This document shows positions 6,955-15,606 of a stretch of DNA of 41,421 bases, one piece after another. Positions within the stretch are counted from its first letter, which is position 1. Each line of letters begins with the position of its first letter. A program made the translations under genes and the position numbers. The notes under the pieces are model-generated. The model did no database searches and was not told the origin of the DNA. It was given only the letters and a program-made list of their open reading frames with translations. The DNA is from Cytophagales bacterium (GTDB taxonomy: Bacteria; Bacteroidota; Bacteroidia; Cytophagales; Cyclobacteriaceae): positions 1-41,421 of the forward strand of contig JAKSBZ010000020.1 in NCBI GenBank assembly GCA_022360875.1. Direction: 5' to 3'.

Positions 6955-9900
6955 ATGGCAAAAAGACAAACATTCGGCAAAACCTGGTGGGGAGAACAAT
7001 GGCTTCGCGCCCTGGAAGGCATCGACTTCAGCAACAGGCTGCCAAGGGGAAAAACCTACGCAAACAAAGGCGCCGTCCAGAAACTGAGTTTCAAGAAAAA
7101 TGAAATCAAGGCTTCTGTGGCTGGCTCGTACCAGAGCAGCTACCGCATAAGCATCGAAGTGCCCGAATTCACTTTGCAAGAAAAGATCAAACTCGTCGAG
7201 CTGGCAGTCGGCAACGACCTTATACTCACCGAACTGCTCAACAGCCAGCTTCCCGGCGATTTGCTGCACTTGCTGGAAACGCACGGCATCCACCTGTTTC
7301 CGAAAAACTGGAAAAGCTTCGGCATGCACTGCTCATGCCCCGACTTTGCTGTGCCCTGCAAGCATTTGGCCGCTGTCATTTACAAAATCTCAGAAGAGAT
7401 AGACCGCAACCCCTTCCTGATTCTGAAAATGAAAGGACTGGACCTTTTGGAGGAACTGAAAAAACAAGGACTCGATCTGACAGAGGAAACCGCCGAAACG
7501 ATTCTGCAGACAAGTGACTGCCTGCTGGAAAGCCCTCACATTCCTTCGCCGGACGACAAACCGCTTGACCTCTCGCTGGTTCCCAACGTGAGCGAGCGCC
7601 TGCTTCATCTGCTCAGCGACAAACCGCTTTTTTTCGGCAAAGACTTCAAAACACTGCTGAAAAAAGCCTACAACAGCACCGCCAAGCTCGCCAAAAGCTG
7701 GGCCGACGAAGAACAGCTGAAAGAAAACTTCTCGAAAAAACTCAAGTCCCTGGACGATCTGTCGCTGGTTATCGATTCGGACTGGGAGTTCGTTGGCTTG
7801 TTCGGTACGGCGCACGGAGACTATGAACTTTTGATCAAAGAGGCCAGCGGACTCCCGGCTCTGGCGCACCACCTGCTCCTGCTTGACCGCGCAGAACGAC
7901 ATCTGCACCACCCGTCGGTTTGGCATTTCCGGAGAATCGCCCGCTTCGCTTATAAACTGGCTCAGGAAAAAGCCTATATGCCCCGGCTGGTCGAGTCCGG
8001 GAACGGGCACTCGGCACAGTGGATTCCCGCTGTTTTAGACGAAAAAGTCCAGGCGCTCTTCAGCCAGCTGTCCGATAGCCTGCCCAACGACCTGCTTACG
8101 GTGCAAACTCCAGAAGGCCTGAAGCATTTCAGTCCGCAGGAACAGCTGCACTTGCTCTGTCATATATTCCTCAACATCTGGATTCCGGAAGCCTGCTTCG
8201 CGCTCAAGGGCTCTCAGCTTCCCAAAACCGACGCCAAAGTCTTCGAGCTTTTTTTCGAAGAAAAATTCACACGCTTCGACAGCGAATGGGACGAAACCAT
8301 ACCGCAGGCGGTGCAGCTGTGGCTCCGCAAACTTTATATCGCTCAGAAAGACACAACGCCAGTACTGATAATTGAAGAAGGAAAACGCGACTGTTTTGAG
8401 GTTTCGATGGAAATAAAAACCGCCGAAACCAGCTACCCGATAGCAGAATACCTGCGCCATCCCGATTTTCGGAAAAAGAAATTCGAAGTACTCAAAGACA
8501 TCAACCTGCTGGCCGAGCATTTCAGAGACCTCAACAAACTTCTGACGCTCGAGGAAGACAAGCTCGTTTATCAGGACTATGAATTCGAGCCCATTCTCTT
8601 CGACATGCTGCCGACACTGCAGCTGCTGGGCATCGGCGTTGTGCTCCCGAAAACTCTGCGGAAGCTCATTGCTCCCAACCTGTCCATGAGCATCAAGAAA
8701 AACGAAAACGAGACCGGCAAAAGCCACCTGAGCCTCGCGGACATGCTGGATTTCGAGTGGACGGTCGCACTGGGCGACGTGCATATCTCGGAAAGAGAAT
8801 TCCGAAAGCTCGTCCAGAGCAACAAGAAGCTGGTGAAATTCCAAAACCAATACGTTCACCTGAACGCCGAGGAAATCAACGCTATACTGCGCAAACTGGA
8901 AAAGCCACCCAAGGCCGGCGCCAACGAAGTGCTGCAGGCCGCTCTGTCGGAGAAATACGAGGGAACGCTTGTGCACCTCACCGACGAGGTGCGCTCGCTC
9001 ATACAGGAATTCACCAAAACCTATGATGTCGAAAGCCCGGAAGGCCTGCTGGCCACGTTGCGCCCTTACCAGCAGAGCGGCTATTCCTGGCTTTACAAAA
9101 ACGCCCGTCTGGGGCTTGGCTCGCTGCTTGCCGACGACATGGGACTTGGAAAAACGCTGCAGACCATTGCCGTGCTGAGCAAATTCAAGGAAGACGGTTT
9201 GCTGCAGAAAAAGAAAGCGCTTGCTGTTGTTCCCACTTCGCTGCTTACTAACTGGAAAAAAGAAATCGAAAAGTTCGCTCCCTCGCTTGATGCGCAGATC
9301 TACCACGGCACAAAGCGGAAAATGCCGGAAAATTTCGACCTGCTGCTCACCACTTACGGGCTGCTGCGCACCGATCTGTCGATCTTCAAAAAAATGAAAT
9401 GGTATTGTCTGGTCATTGACGAAGCGCAGAACATCAAGAATGTATTGACGGGACAAACAAAGGCCGTGAAATCCGTGAAAGCGGACGTAAAAATTGCCTT
9501 AAGCGGCACTCCGGTGGAAAACCGCCTGTCCGAATACTGGAGCGTGATGGATTTTGCCAACAAGGGCTACCTGGGCTCGCTCAAAAAATTCACTGACAAA
9601 ATCGCCAAGCCCATACAGAACGACCAAAGCCAGGCCGCACTGGATCAGTTCAAGCGCATCACTGCACCGTTTATCATGCGCCGGCTGAAATCGGACAAAA
9701 GCATTATTTCGGACCTGCCGGAAAAAATCGAACACGATCTGTTCTGCCACCTTAGCAAGGAGCAAACCGGGCTCTATCAAAACATCATCAACCAAAGCCT
9801 GGAAACCATACAAAAGGAGGAAGACAGCTTCAACCGAAAAGGCCTGGTGCTCAAAATGCTCACCGCGCTCAAACAGATCTGCAACCACCCGGCGCAGTTT

Positions 9901-10461
9901 GCCAAAAAAGGTGACACGTCCCCTGACCTGTCAGGCAAGGCCCAGCAATTGTTGGCCATTCTCGACACAGCGCACGAAGCCGGAGAAAAAACGCTGATAT
10001 TCACGCAGTACAAAGAAGCAGGCGACTTGTTGAAAAGATGGGCAGAGGAACGATACGGACACGAAGCCTTGTTTCTGCACGGAGGCACCAGCCGGAAGCA
10101 GCGCGACCAAATGGTTGAATGTTTTCAGGAAAACCCGATGTGCAAAGTCTTCATTCTGTCCATAAAAGCCGGCGGAACAGGCCTGAACCTGACCAAAGCC
10201 TCGCATGTGGTCCACTACGACCTGTGGTGGAACCCGGCCGTGGAACACCAGGACAACGACAAAGACAACCGCATCGGACAGCAAAACAACGTTATGGTTC
10301 ACCGGCTGATCTGCGAAGGCACGTTTGAGGAAAAAATCGACGAAATGATCAAATCCAAGCGGCAGCTTGCCGACCTGACGGTTGCCCAAGGAGAAAAATG
10401 GATCGGCGACCTAAACGACCGGGAACTGGGCGAATTGGTTGAGCTCACCGCCGAAGAATAA
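6955..10461 (+). CDS. SWIM zinc-finger SNF2-family helicase/ATPase
   Basis: A 1,168-residue Snf2-type DNA translocase. An N-terminal SWIM zinc finger (C126, C128, C135, H137) is followed by a long region typical of bacterial SNF2 proteins and then the two-lobed ATPase. Motif I is DDMGLGKT with K733, motif II is DEAQ at 822-825, and an SGTP motif III follows. Lobe two has GGTGLNL and a motif VI ending in RIGQ (R1106). The first half of motif VI is atypical: it reads QDNDKDNRIGQ rather than the usual QAxDRxxRIGQ, so A is replaced by D and the first R by K1103. The true start is the ATG at 6955; a frame from 6880 would overlap the upstream gene by 58 bases. A hairpin terminator follows. Likely a DNA remodelling or repair enzyme; the substrate is unknown. 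Confidence 0.9.
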   Translation: MAKRQTFGKTWWGEQWLRALEGIDFSNRLPRGKTYANKGAVQKLSFKKNEIKASVAGSYQSSYRISIEVPEFTLQEKIKLVELAVGNDLILTELLNSQLPGDLLHLLETHGIHLFPKNWKSFGMHCSCPDFAVPCKHLAAVIYKISEEIDRNPFLILKMKGLDLLEELKKQGLDLTEETAETILQTSDCLLESPHIPSPDDKPLDLSLVPNVSERLLHLLSDKPLFFGKDFKTLLKKAYNSTAKLAKSWADEEQLKENFSKKLKSLDDLSLVIDSDWEFVGLFGTAHGDYELLIKEASGLPALAHHLLLLDRAERHLHHPSVWHFRRIARFAYKLAQEKAYMPRLVESGNGHSAQWIPAVLDEKVQALFSQLSDSLPNDLLTVQTPEGLKHFSPQEQLHLLCHIFLNIWIPEACFALKGSQLPKTDAKVFELFFEEKFTRFDSEWDETIPQAVQLWLRKLYIAQKDTTPVLIIEEGKRDCFEVSMEIKTAETSYPIAEYLRHPDFRKKKFEVLKDINLLAEHFRDLNKLLTLEEDKLVYQDYEFEPILFDMLPTLQLLGIGVVLPKTLRKLIAPNLSMSIKKNENETGKSHLSLADMLDFEWTVALGDVHISEREFRKLVQSNKKLVKFQNQYVHLNAEEINAILRKLEKPPKAGANEVLQAALSEKYEGTLVHLTDEVRSLIQEFTKTYDVESPEGLLATLRPYQQSGYSWLYKNARLGLGSLLADDMGLGKTLQTIAVLSKFKEDGLLQKKKALAVVPTSLLTNWKKEIEKFAPSLDAQIYHGTKRKMPENFDLLLTTYGLLRTDLSIFKKMKWYCLVIDEAQNIKNVLTGQTKAVKSVKADVKIALSGTPVENRLSEYWSVMDFANKGYLGSLKKFTDKIAKPIQNDQSQAALDQFKRITAPFIMRRLKSDKSIISDLPEKIEHDLFCHLSKEQTGLYQNIINQSLETIQKEEDSFNRKGLVLKMLTALKQICNHPAQFAKKGDTSPDLSGKAQQLLAILDTAHEAGEKTLIFTQYKEAGDLLKRWAEERYGHEALFLHGGTSRKQRDQMVECFQENPMCKVFILSIKAGGTGLNLTKASHVVHYDLWWNPAVEHQDNDKDNRIGQQNNVMVHRLICEGTFEEKIDEMIKSKRQLADLTVAQGEKWIGDLNDRELGELVELTAEE

Positions 10462-10484
10462 ACAATCTCACCCAAAAACATTCC

Positions 10485-10531
10485 GGACAGTCCGCGTTCG
10501 CTCTATTCACTGGCGCGCGGACTGTTCTTTA
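10485..10531 (+). terminator. terminator after the SNF2 gene
   Basis: A 10-bp perfect stem (10487-10496 with 10516-10525), extendable by two pairs, is followed by a T-rich stretch. The 19-nt loop is large and the U-tract is broken, so efficiency may be moderate. It separates the helicase from the paralog array. Confidence 0.55.
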
Positions 10532-10582
10532 CCTTCCTGTATTTCCAGTGCCACTGCTCACATTATTCCTCCATGGCTTTTT

Positions 10583-10615
10583 TCAGGCTTCTTATCAGGC
10601 TTCTTATCAGGCTTA
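10583..10615 (+). repeat. 2.75 tandem copies of a 12-bp unit upstream of paralog 1
   Basis: TCAGGCTTCTTA occurs at 10583-10594 and 10595-10606, and a third copy (TCAGGCTTA) at 10607-10615 runs directly into the conserved T-tract. Single copies of CAGGCT precede the same T-tract upstream of paralogs 2 and 3. The unit is therefore part of the conserved leader, amplified only here. Confidence 0.8.
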
Positions 10616-10660
10616 TTTTTTGTAATTTTATCACTTCCGAGATGCCTGTAATTAACATCC
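10608..10660 (+). promoter_or_regulatory. conserved upstream element, copy 1
   Basis: The stretch CAGGCTTATTTTTTG, then AATTT, then a CTTCCGA block, and GCC about 30 bases before the ATG is shared with the regions before paralogs 2 and 3. The T-tract core is at 10615-10622, 38 bases before the start codon. It does not fit TTTG-N20-TAnnTTTG well, so it may be a non-standard promoter, a regulator site, or simply recently duplicated sequence. Confidence 0.5.
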
Positions 10661-12199
10661 ATGCTGCATAAGCCAAAAACAAGAAAAGCAGAGCGACCCT
10701 ACAACAAAAGCCTTGCCTGCAGCAGTTCCTTTAAAGGCCTGTCGCCGTTCCAAAAAATGCAGCAAAAAACCATCAGGCTTTTACTTTCCAATTCAAAACC
10801 ACTCCAGCCCAAATTCAAAGCCGCCCAATCCACCGAAATCATCAACGCTCATCCTTTGAATCCCCGGACAAACCCTGTCATTACAATCCCTCCCATGAGC
10901 CTTTTTTTGCATGACATTCACCACGAATTCTCCAGCGGCGAACGAATCATCGGCCTGCCGAACGGACTTTTCCGCACAGCAAACGCCATACAGGACGCAA
11001 ACGCTTCAGAGCACTTTGACGAGATGATCAACTGGTTATACAACCTGTGGGACAGCCTGCACGACTCACTTATGAGCAGTCAGAACGAAAGACTTCATCT
11101 GCAAACAAGTATATATGCATCTGCTCTTGAAAAAAACAGCCCCTTGCTGTTTCCAAGAGAATCATTGCTGATAGGACTGTACAGTGTTTTCAGTGACTGC
11201 CCGCCACACATCAAGTGCAAGTGGCAAAACTCGCGGAATCCTTTTTTCCCGGCAAAGCTTCTGTCAAGCCACCCGGAACTTGACCTGGAAGTAAGCCCGT
11301 TCTTATATATTTCCAATCAAACCAAAAAACTGTATTCGCCTTATCATACCAATTACCGGCTGTACATCAATTCAGTGCCTAAGCACATACACTCCGTAGT
11401 TCATTTTCTCATCAACCAAGTGCTTCTCAGCAACGATTTTCCCCACAGCTATACTATCAAACTAGCCAATCACAGCCTGCTAAGCCGACGAAAAGACAAT
11501 GTAATCTTATATACAGGCACTCCGTTTGAAACAACGAGGGTCATCGAGCTGATAAAAGTTTTTCAGCAATCGCATCCCGCTTTTTTTGAAAACGAGACTC
11601 CCGCACTAACGCAAAAAGTTGCCAAAGGCCTGGGGTTTGCCCACACACCGAACTTAGGCTATGAACCGGCTTCCGGTACCATTGCCTTCGACTATGACAG
11701 CCACAGGCTTGACCGCTTGCTCGAAACAATTAATTCGCCATCCACACCTGCAATGGAAGAGTTTGCCAAGCTCCAGGATGTAAGAGAAATTGTCGATGAA
11801 ATGGAACAGAAAAAAAACAATCCTCTGCTGCCTGCGGGACGTTCGGAAGCTATCGGCAAGGAAAAAATGTCGGCGCTGTTCTATAAACATATCAGGCATG
11901 TCACCCGCAGCTTTCCGGAACTGACGCAACTGCAAAGCAGCATCGGACACTCCCGAGCACTAGGATCCTTGGTAAGTCAGCCCGCTTACAACTCTTTTCT
12001 CCACCAGCGCTCCCACCTTATTGCCCAGGCGCTGCTGGACAGTCTTTTGTCCACAAGAGACCCGAATTTATTTATCTGTAAAGTCTGGAAATATTTTAAC
12101 CTGGGAAAAGCCGACTTTTTTGAACCTCACAAAAACCAAGAACAAATCCCCCTTTTCTGGTCTGAGGCTGACAAAACCGAAAAAAAAGAATCTCTGTAA
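10661..12199 (+). CDS. HopA1-like putative effector, paralog 1
   Basis: A 512-residue protein, first of three tandem paralogs. There is no membrane segment or classical signal peptide. The basic N-terminus carries KPLQPKFKAA, with P47-L-Q-P-K-F52. Next comes a conserved block FLHDIHHEFSSGERIIGLP (83-100) and a helical region. A core then resembles the HopA1 type III effector fold: YRLYIN (232-237), RRKDN (276-280), PALTQKVAKGLGFAHTP (314-330), and near the C-terminus SHLIAQALLD (451-460) then FFEPHKN. HopA1-type proteins act as delivered toxins in Pseudomonas, and relatives serve in lanthipeptide synthesis; no lanthipeptide genes are nearby. The start is supported by exact alignment of the N-terminal motif in paralogs 1-3. 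The HopA1 link is from motif order by eye and is moderate; effector delivery is inference. Confidence 0.6.
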   Translation: MLHKPKTRKAERPYNKSLACSSSFKGLSPFQKMQQKTIRLLLSNSKPLQPKFKAAQSTEIINAHPLNPRTNPVITIPPMSLFLHDIHHEFSSGERIIGLPNGLFRTANAIQDANASEHFDEMINWLYNLWDSLHDSLMSSQNERLHLQTSIYASALEKNSPLLFPRESLLIGLYSVFSDCPPHIKCKWQNSRNPFFPAKLLSSHPELDLEVSPFLYISNQTKKLYSPYHTNYRLYINSVPKHIHSVVHFLINQVLLSNDFPHSYTIKLANHSLLSRRKDNVILYTGTPFETTRVIELIKVFQQSHPAFFENETPALTQKVAKGLGFAHTPNLGYEPASGTIAFDYDSHRLDRLLETINSPSTPAMEEFAKLQDVREIVDEMEQKKNNPLLPAGRSEAIGKEKMSALFYKHIRHVTRSFPELTQLQSSIGHSRALGSLVSQPAYNSFLHQRSHLIAQALLDSLLSTRDPNLFICKVWKYFNLGKADFFEPHKNQEQIPLFWSEADKTEKKESL

Positions 12200-12280
12200 T
12201 CCAGATATTGATTTTTTCCTCTTGCCACTATTCCATTGCCATATCCCCTGCCTTTATCCCGTTCCCCTCAAGACATCTAA

Positions 12281-12333
12281 ACAGGCTCATTTTTTGCAAT
12301 TTTCACACTTTCAACTCGCCTGCGCCATAACCC
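12281..12333 (+). promoter_or_regulatory. conserved upstream element, copy 2
   Basis: It contains ACAGGCTCATTTTTTG, then CAATTTT, then an ACTTTCA block and GCC before the ATG. The T-tract core is at 12289-12296, 37 bases from the start codon. It is homologous to the elements before paralogs 1 and 3. Confidence 0.5.
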
Positions 12334-13818
12334 ATGCTGTATTCTCGCAAAGTGAAAGGAAAAAAACACCCCTGCTCAAAACAAAATGAGCATTGCCAAT
12401 CATTCCTTGGCTTTTCTCCCTTCCAGACAGCGCAGCAGAAAACCGCCGGGCTTGCATTCCCGAAATCCCAACCTGTACAGCTCAAGTTCAAAGCAGCTCA
12501 TTCCAGGGAGCACATTACCGCCCATCCCCTGGAACCCCGTTCCAACCCGGTAATGCAAATTGCCCCCATGACTCTTTTTTTGTATGAAGCAAACCAACAA
12601 CTCTCTAGCAGCGAGCATATCATCGGCTTGCCCCGCGGAATTTTCCGAACCCGAAACACTATAGTGGAAACTGCCTCTTCACAAACATTCAACGACATGC
12701 TCAACTGGCTTTACTCAATATGGGAAAACTTGCACAGCGAACTTATGAGCAACCAAGAAAAACGGCTGAAACTGCAAGAGACCATATATAATCTAGCTCT
12801 GAAAAGAAACAGCCCGTGTTCCTTCTCGAGAAACACATTTCTAAAAGGGCTAAGCAATGCTTTCGAAAACCACCCGCCCCACATTTTGTGCAACTGGCAA
12901 TTCTCGACGCGTCCGAATTTTCCAGCAAGAGACATTTTGAAACACCCGGATTCAGATATGCCCGACAGCCCGTTTCTATCCATTGTCAACCCCGTCAAAA
13001 AGCAATCGGTTTCTGCCCAACCCAAATACCGGCTGTACCTCAATACAGTTCCCGAACATATCCACTCCATGACAAAATTTCTCGTTGATTATGTGCTCCT
13101 CAACGAGGAACTGCCTGGCACTTATACTTTCAAAATATCCAACCACAGCGATCTGGGCGCGCGAAAAGACAACCTTGTCATTTACTCATGCGCTGAGGGC
13201 GAGGTATCCAAAATTTTGGAAATATTACAGGATTTTCAAAAAATCCATCCTGCAGTCTTTGAAGACGAAGTACCGGCATTGACCCAAAAAGCAGCCAAAG
13301 GAATTGGATTTGCCCTCACTCCCCCTTTCGGTTATAACCTAAATCCTGAAGCCATTCCTTTCGACTATGACACACAAAAGCTTAACAGCTTGCTGAGCTC
13401 AGTCTCTGCATCTTCCGATCCTGCTATCAGAAAATTTGTGCAGTCACCTGGCACTAGAGAAATCCTGGCAGAAATGGAACAGAAAAGAGCCAAATCACTG
13501 TTGCCTGAAGGCCGCTCAGAGGCTGTCAGCCTGGAAAAATTGGAAAAACTCGGCCAAAAATACCTCGACAGCACCGGCAGCCAATTTCAGGAACTGGAGC
13601 AGCTTAGAGAAGACCTCACCTTCACCCGTCCTCCAGGAGTTTTAGAGCAAACTGACTTCACTTCCTTTCTCTATCTGCGCTCACATCTTATTGCCCAGGC
13701 GCTGCTGGACTGCCTCCTGACCTCCAAAGATCCAAACCTGTTTATCTGCCATGTGTGGAATTATTTCAGACAGGGAAAAATCAGCTTCTTCAATCCCCAA
13801 GGCAATCTGGAGGAATAA
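12334..13818 (+). CDS. HopA1-like putative effector, paralog 2
   Basis: A 494-residue paralog of the neighbouring genes. Its N-terminal motif P47-V-Q-L-K-F52 falls at exactly the same residue numbers as in paralogs 1 and 3, supporting the ATG at 12334. The central block is more diverged (LYEANQQLSSSEHIIGLPRGIFRT). The HopA1-like core is kept: YRLYLN, ARKDN, PALTQKAAKGIGFALTP, and the C-terminal RSHLIAQALLDCLL with DPNLFIC. It lies 134 bases after paralog 1 and has its own copy of the upstream element, so it may be separately transcribed. The three copies differ throughout and are all intact, so they are not very recent identical duplicates. Cellular role unknown; see paralog 1 for the effector reading. 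Confidence 0.6.
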   Translation: MLYSRKVKGKKHPCSKQNEHCQSFLGFSPFQTAQQKTAGLAFPKSQPVQLKFKAAHSREHITAHPLEPRSNPVMQIAPMTLFLYEANQQLSSSEHIIGLPRGIFRTRNTIVETASSQTFNDMLNWLYSIWENLHSELMSNQEKRLKLQETIYNLALKRNSPCSFSRNTFLKGLSNAFENHPPHILCNWQFSTRPNFPARDILKHPDSDMPDSPFLSIVNPVKKQSVSAQPKYRLYLNTVPEHIHSMTKFLVDYVLLNEELPGTYTFKISNHSDLGARKDNLVIYSCAEGEVSKILEILQDFQKIHPAVFEDEVPALTQKAAKGIGFALTPPFGYNLNPEAIPFDYDTQKLNSLLSSVSASSDPAIRKFVQSPGTREILAEMEQKRAKSLLPEGRSEAVSLEKLEKLGQKYLDSTGSQFQELEQLREDLTFTRPPGVLEQTDFTSFLYLRSHLIAQALLDCLLTSKDPNLFICHVWNYFRQGKISFFNPQGNLEE

Positions 13819-13971
13819 GTGTCTCCAAGGCGTCGGCGGCAAGCGGCTCTATACAGCACCTCAACCAAAATAACCGCAGCAAGGCGCTTCATTTGCCAAA
13901 ACGGCATGGTTTGCATTTGTTCTCTTCATTTCTCTGTCCGTCTGCAATTCCCCCTGTCTCCTTTATGATTC

Positions 13972-14024
13972 AAAATCAGGCTTATTTTTTGCAATTTGCG
14001 TACTTCCGAAAGGCCGTTAAACAC
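13972..14024 (+). promoter_or_regulatory. conserved upstream element, copy 3
   Basis: It contains ATCAGGCTTATTTTTTG, then CAATTT, then TACTTCCGA and GGCCG before the ATG. The T-tract core is at 13984-13991, 33 bases from the start codon, about 4-5 bases closer than in the other copies. Confidence 0.5.
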
Positions 14025-15503
14025 ATGCTGTATTCTCCCAAAGCCCAAAAAAAAGAGCGCTCCAACACAAAACTTCATGCTCGGCCTGGCTCCTTCACAG
14101 AACTTTCACGGTTCAAAACTAAACATCAAAAAACGGAAACAAACGCTTTTTCAAAAGCAAAACCTATTCAGCCCAAATTCAAAGCCGCCTGCTCCCCGGA
14201 AACCATCGTCGCCCATCCTTTGGATCCTCGCTCCAACCCCACATTGCAAATCGACCCGATGACCCTTTTTTTGCATGAGATCCACCATGAATTCTCCAGC
14301 GGGGAACGAATCATCGGGTTGCCGCCCGGGCTTTTCCGAACACGGAGCCAGATTCAAGATATTCCTTCGCCGTCATCCTTCACCAATATGATTGACTTTC
14401 TATACGAACTATGGGATACAATGCACGACGAGCTTATGCGCGACCAGGAAAAACGGCTGCAGCTGCAACCGACTATATATGACCTTACCCTTAACAGAAA
14501 CAGCCTGTGCGATTTCTCAAGAAAGACTTTTTTGAAGGGTCTCAACAAAGCTTTCGAAGACAGCCCTCCCCATATTAGGGCAAAGTGGCAGCTTATCGAA
14601 CACTCTTCTTTTCCGGCAAGCACCATATTAGAACATCCGGATATTGACTCAAGCGACAGCCCGTTTCTTCATATTATCAACCAGAGCAAAAAACAGCACG
14701 CTCACCATGACATCAGTTACAGGTTTTACATCAATATTATCCCCGAGCATATTCATTCCTCAGCGCTTTTTCTCATTAATGAAATTCTTCTCGACAATAA
14801 CTTGCCCCATACATACTTATTCAAAGTTGCAAACCATGACTTCTTGGGGAAGCGAAAAGACAACCTTGTTCTTTACTTTGATTCACTGGACGAACTGCCG
14901 CTGCTAATCAGACGCCTGAAAGATTACCAAAGCGAATACCCCTTTATTTTCGAAGATGAAGTGCCAACTATGACGCAAAAAATTGCCCGTGGAATTGGGT
15001 TTGCCCACTCTCCTATAAGGACTTATGAAATCAACGAACAATCCGTCCTATTCAGCTACGACAGCCAGAAGCTGGACTGCTTTTTAGACCATATTTTCTC
15101 CTCAGACAGCCGTGCAGTCAAAAAATTTTCTCATTCCAAAAAGATAAAAGAAATACTAAATGAAATGAAGCTTAAAAAAAACAATCCGCTGCTGCCAAGC
15201 GGACGCGCGGAAGCTGTTAGTTTCGAAAAACTAAATAAACTGGGCTATAAATACTTTAAGCATATTGGAGTTAGGTCACAGGAACTGGATGAACTGAATG
15301 ATACCACTGACTACACTTTCGGGCCAGGACTCATCCATCATTCGACTGTAACCTCAACACTTAGCCTGCGCTCCCATCTTATTGCCCAGGCACTGCTGGA
15401 CAGCCTTCTGACTACCAGAGATCCCAATATATTTATCTGCAGAGTTTGGGAATATTTCCTACAGGGGAGGATTGATTTTTTTAATCCTCACAAAAACGCG
15501 TGA
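14025..15503 (+). CDS. HopA1-like putative effector, paralog 3
   Basis: A 492-residue paralog, closest to paralog 1 in the FLHEIHHEFSSGERIIGLP block. The N-terminal motif is P47-I-Q-P-K-F52. Core motifs are YRFYIN, KRKDN, PTMTQKIARGIGFAHSP, and the C-terminal LRSHLIAQALLDSLL, DPNIFICRVW and FFNPHKN. The longer frame opening at 13755 overlaps paralog 2. It was rejected because the ATG at 14025 gives an N-terminus (MLYS) matching paralog 2 and sits just after the conserved upstream element. HEIHH superficially resembles a zinc protease HExxH, but it is not kept in the other copies. It lies 103 bases before the 658-residue gene. Confidence 0.6.
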   Translation: MLYSPKAQKKERSNTKLHARPGSFTELSRFKTKHQKTETNAFSKAKPIQPKFKAACSPETIVAHPLDPRSNPTLQIDPMTLFLHEIHHEFSSGERIIGLPPGLFRTRSQIQDIPSPSSFTNMIDFLYELWDTMHDELMRDQEKRLQLQPTIYDLTLNRNSLCDFSRKTFLKGLNKAFEDSPPHIRAKWQLIEHSSFPASTILEHPDIDSSDSPFLHIINQSKKQHAHHDISYRFYINIIPEHIHSSALFLINEILLDNNLPHTYLFKVANHDFLGKRKDNLVLYFDSLDELPLLIRRLKDYQSEYPFIFEDEVPTMTQKIARGIGFAHSPIRTYEINEQSVLFSYDSQKLDCFLDHIFSSDSRAVKKFSHSKKIKEILNEMKLKKNNPLLPSGRAEAVSFEKLNKLGYKYFKHIGVRSQELDELNDTTDYTFGPGLIHHSTVTSTLSLRSHLIAQALLDSLLTTRDPNIFICRVWEYFLQGRIDFFNPHKNA

Positions 15504-15606
15504 CAGCCGACAAAAATTAGCGCAAAAACTGTATAATCAATTTAACCGCTGCCAAAATCATTTTCAACGAGTTAGCAAAAAAAAATCAAATCGAAGTCCG
15601 CCTGAC

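Noticed and set aside
8035..9456. Long open frame antisense to the SNF2 helicase (473 codons)
   Set aside because: It is a mirror of codon bias in a well-supported gene and has no recognisable domains.
13755..14024. N-terminal extension of paralog 3
   Set aside because: It overlaps the end of paralog 2 and runs through the conserved upstream element; paralogs align from the ATG at 14025.
14268..14284. HEIHH in paralog 3 as a zinc-metalloprotease HExxH motif
   Set aside because: It is HDIHH in paralog 1, YEANQ in paralog 2 and HEPEG in paralog 4, so it is not conserved as a catalytic site should be.
10661..15503. Paralogs as transposases or other mobile-element genes
   Set aside because: No terminal inverted repeats, target duplications, DDE signature or integrase motifs; the copies are diverged and each has its own leader.
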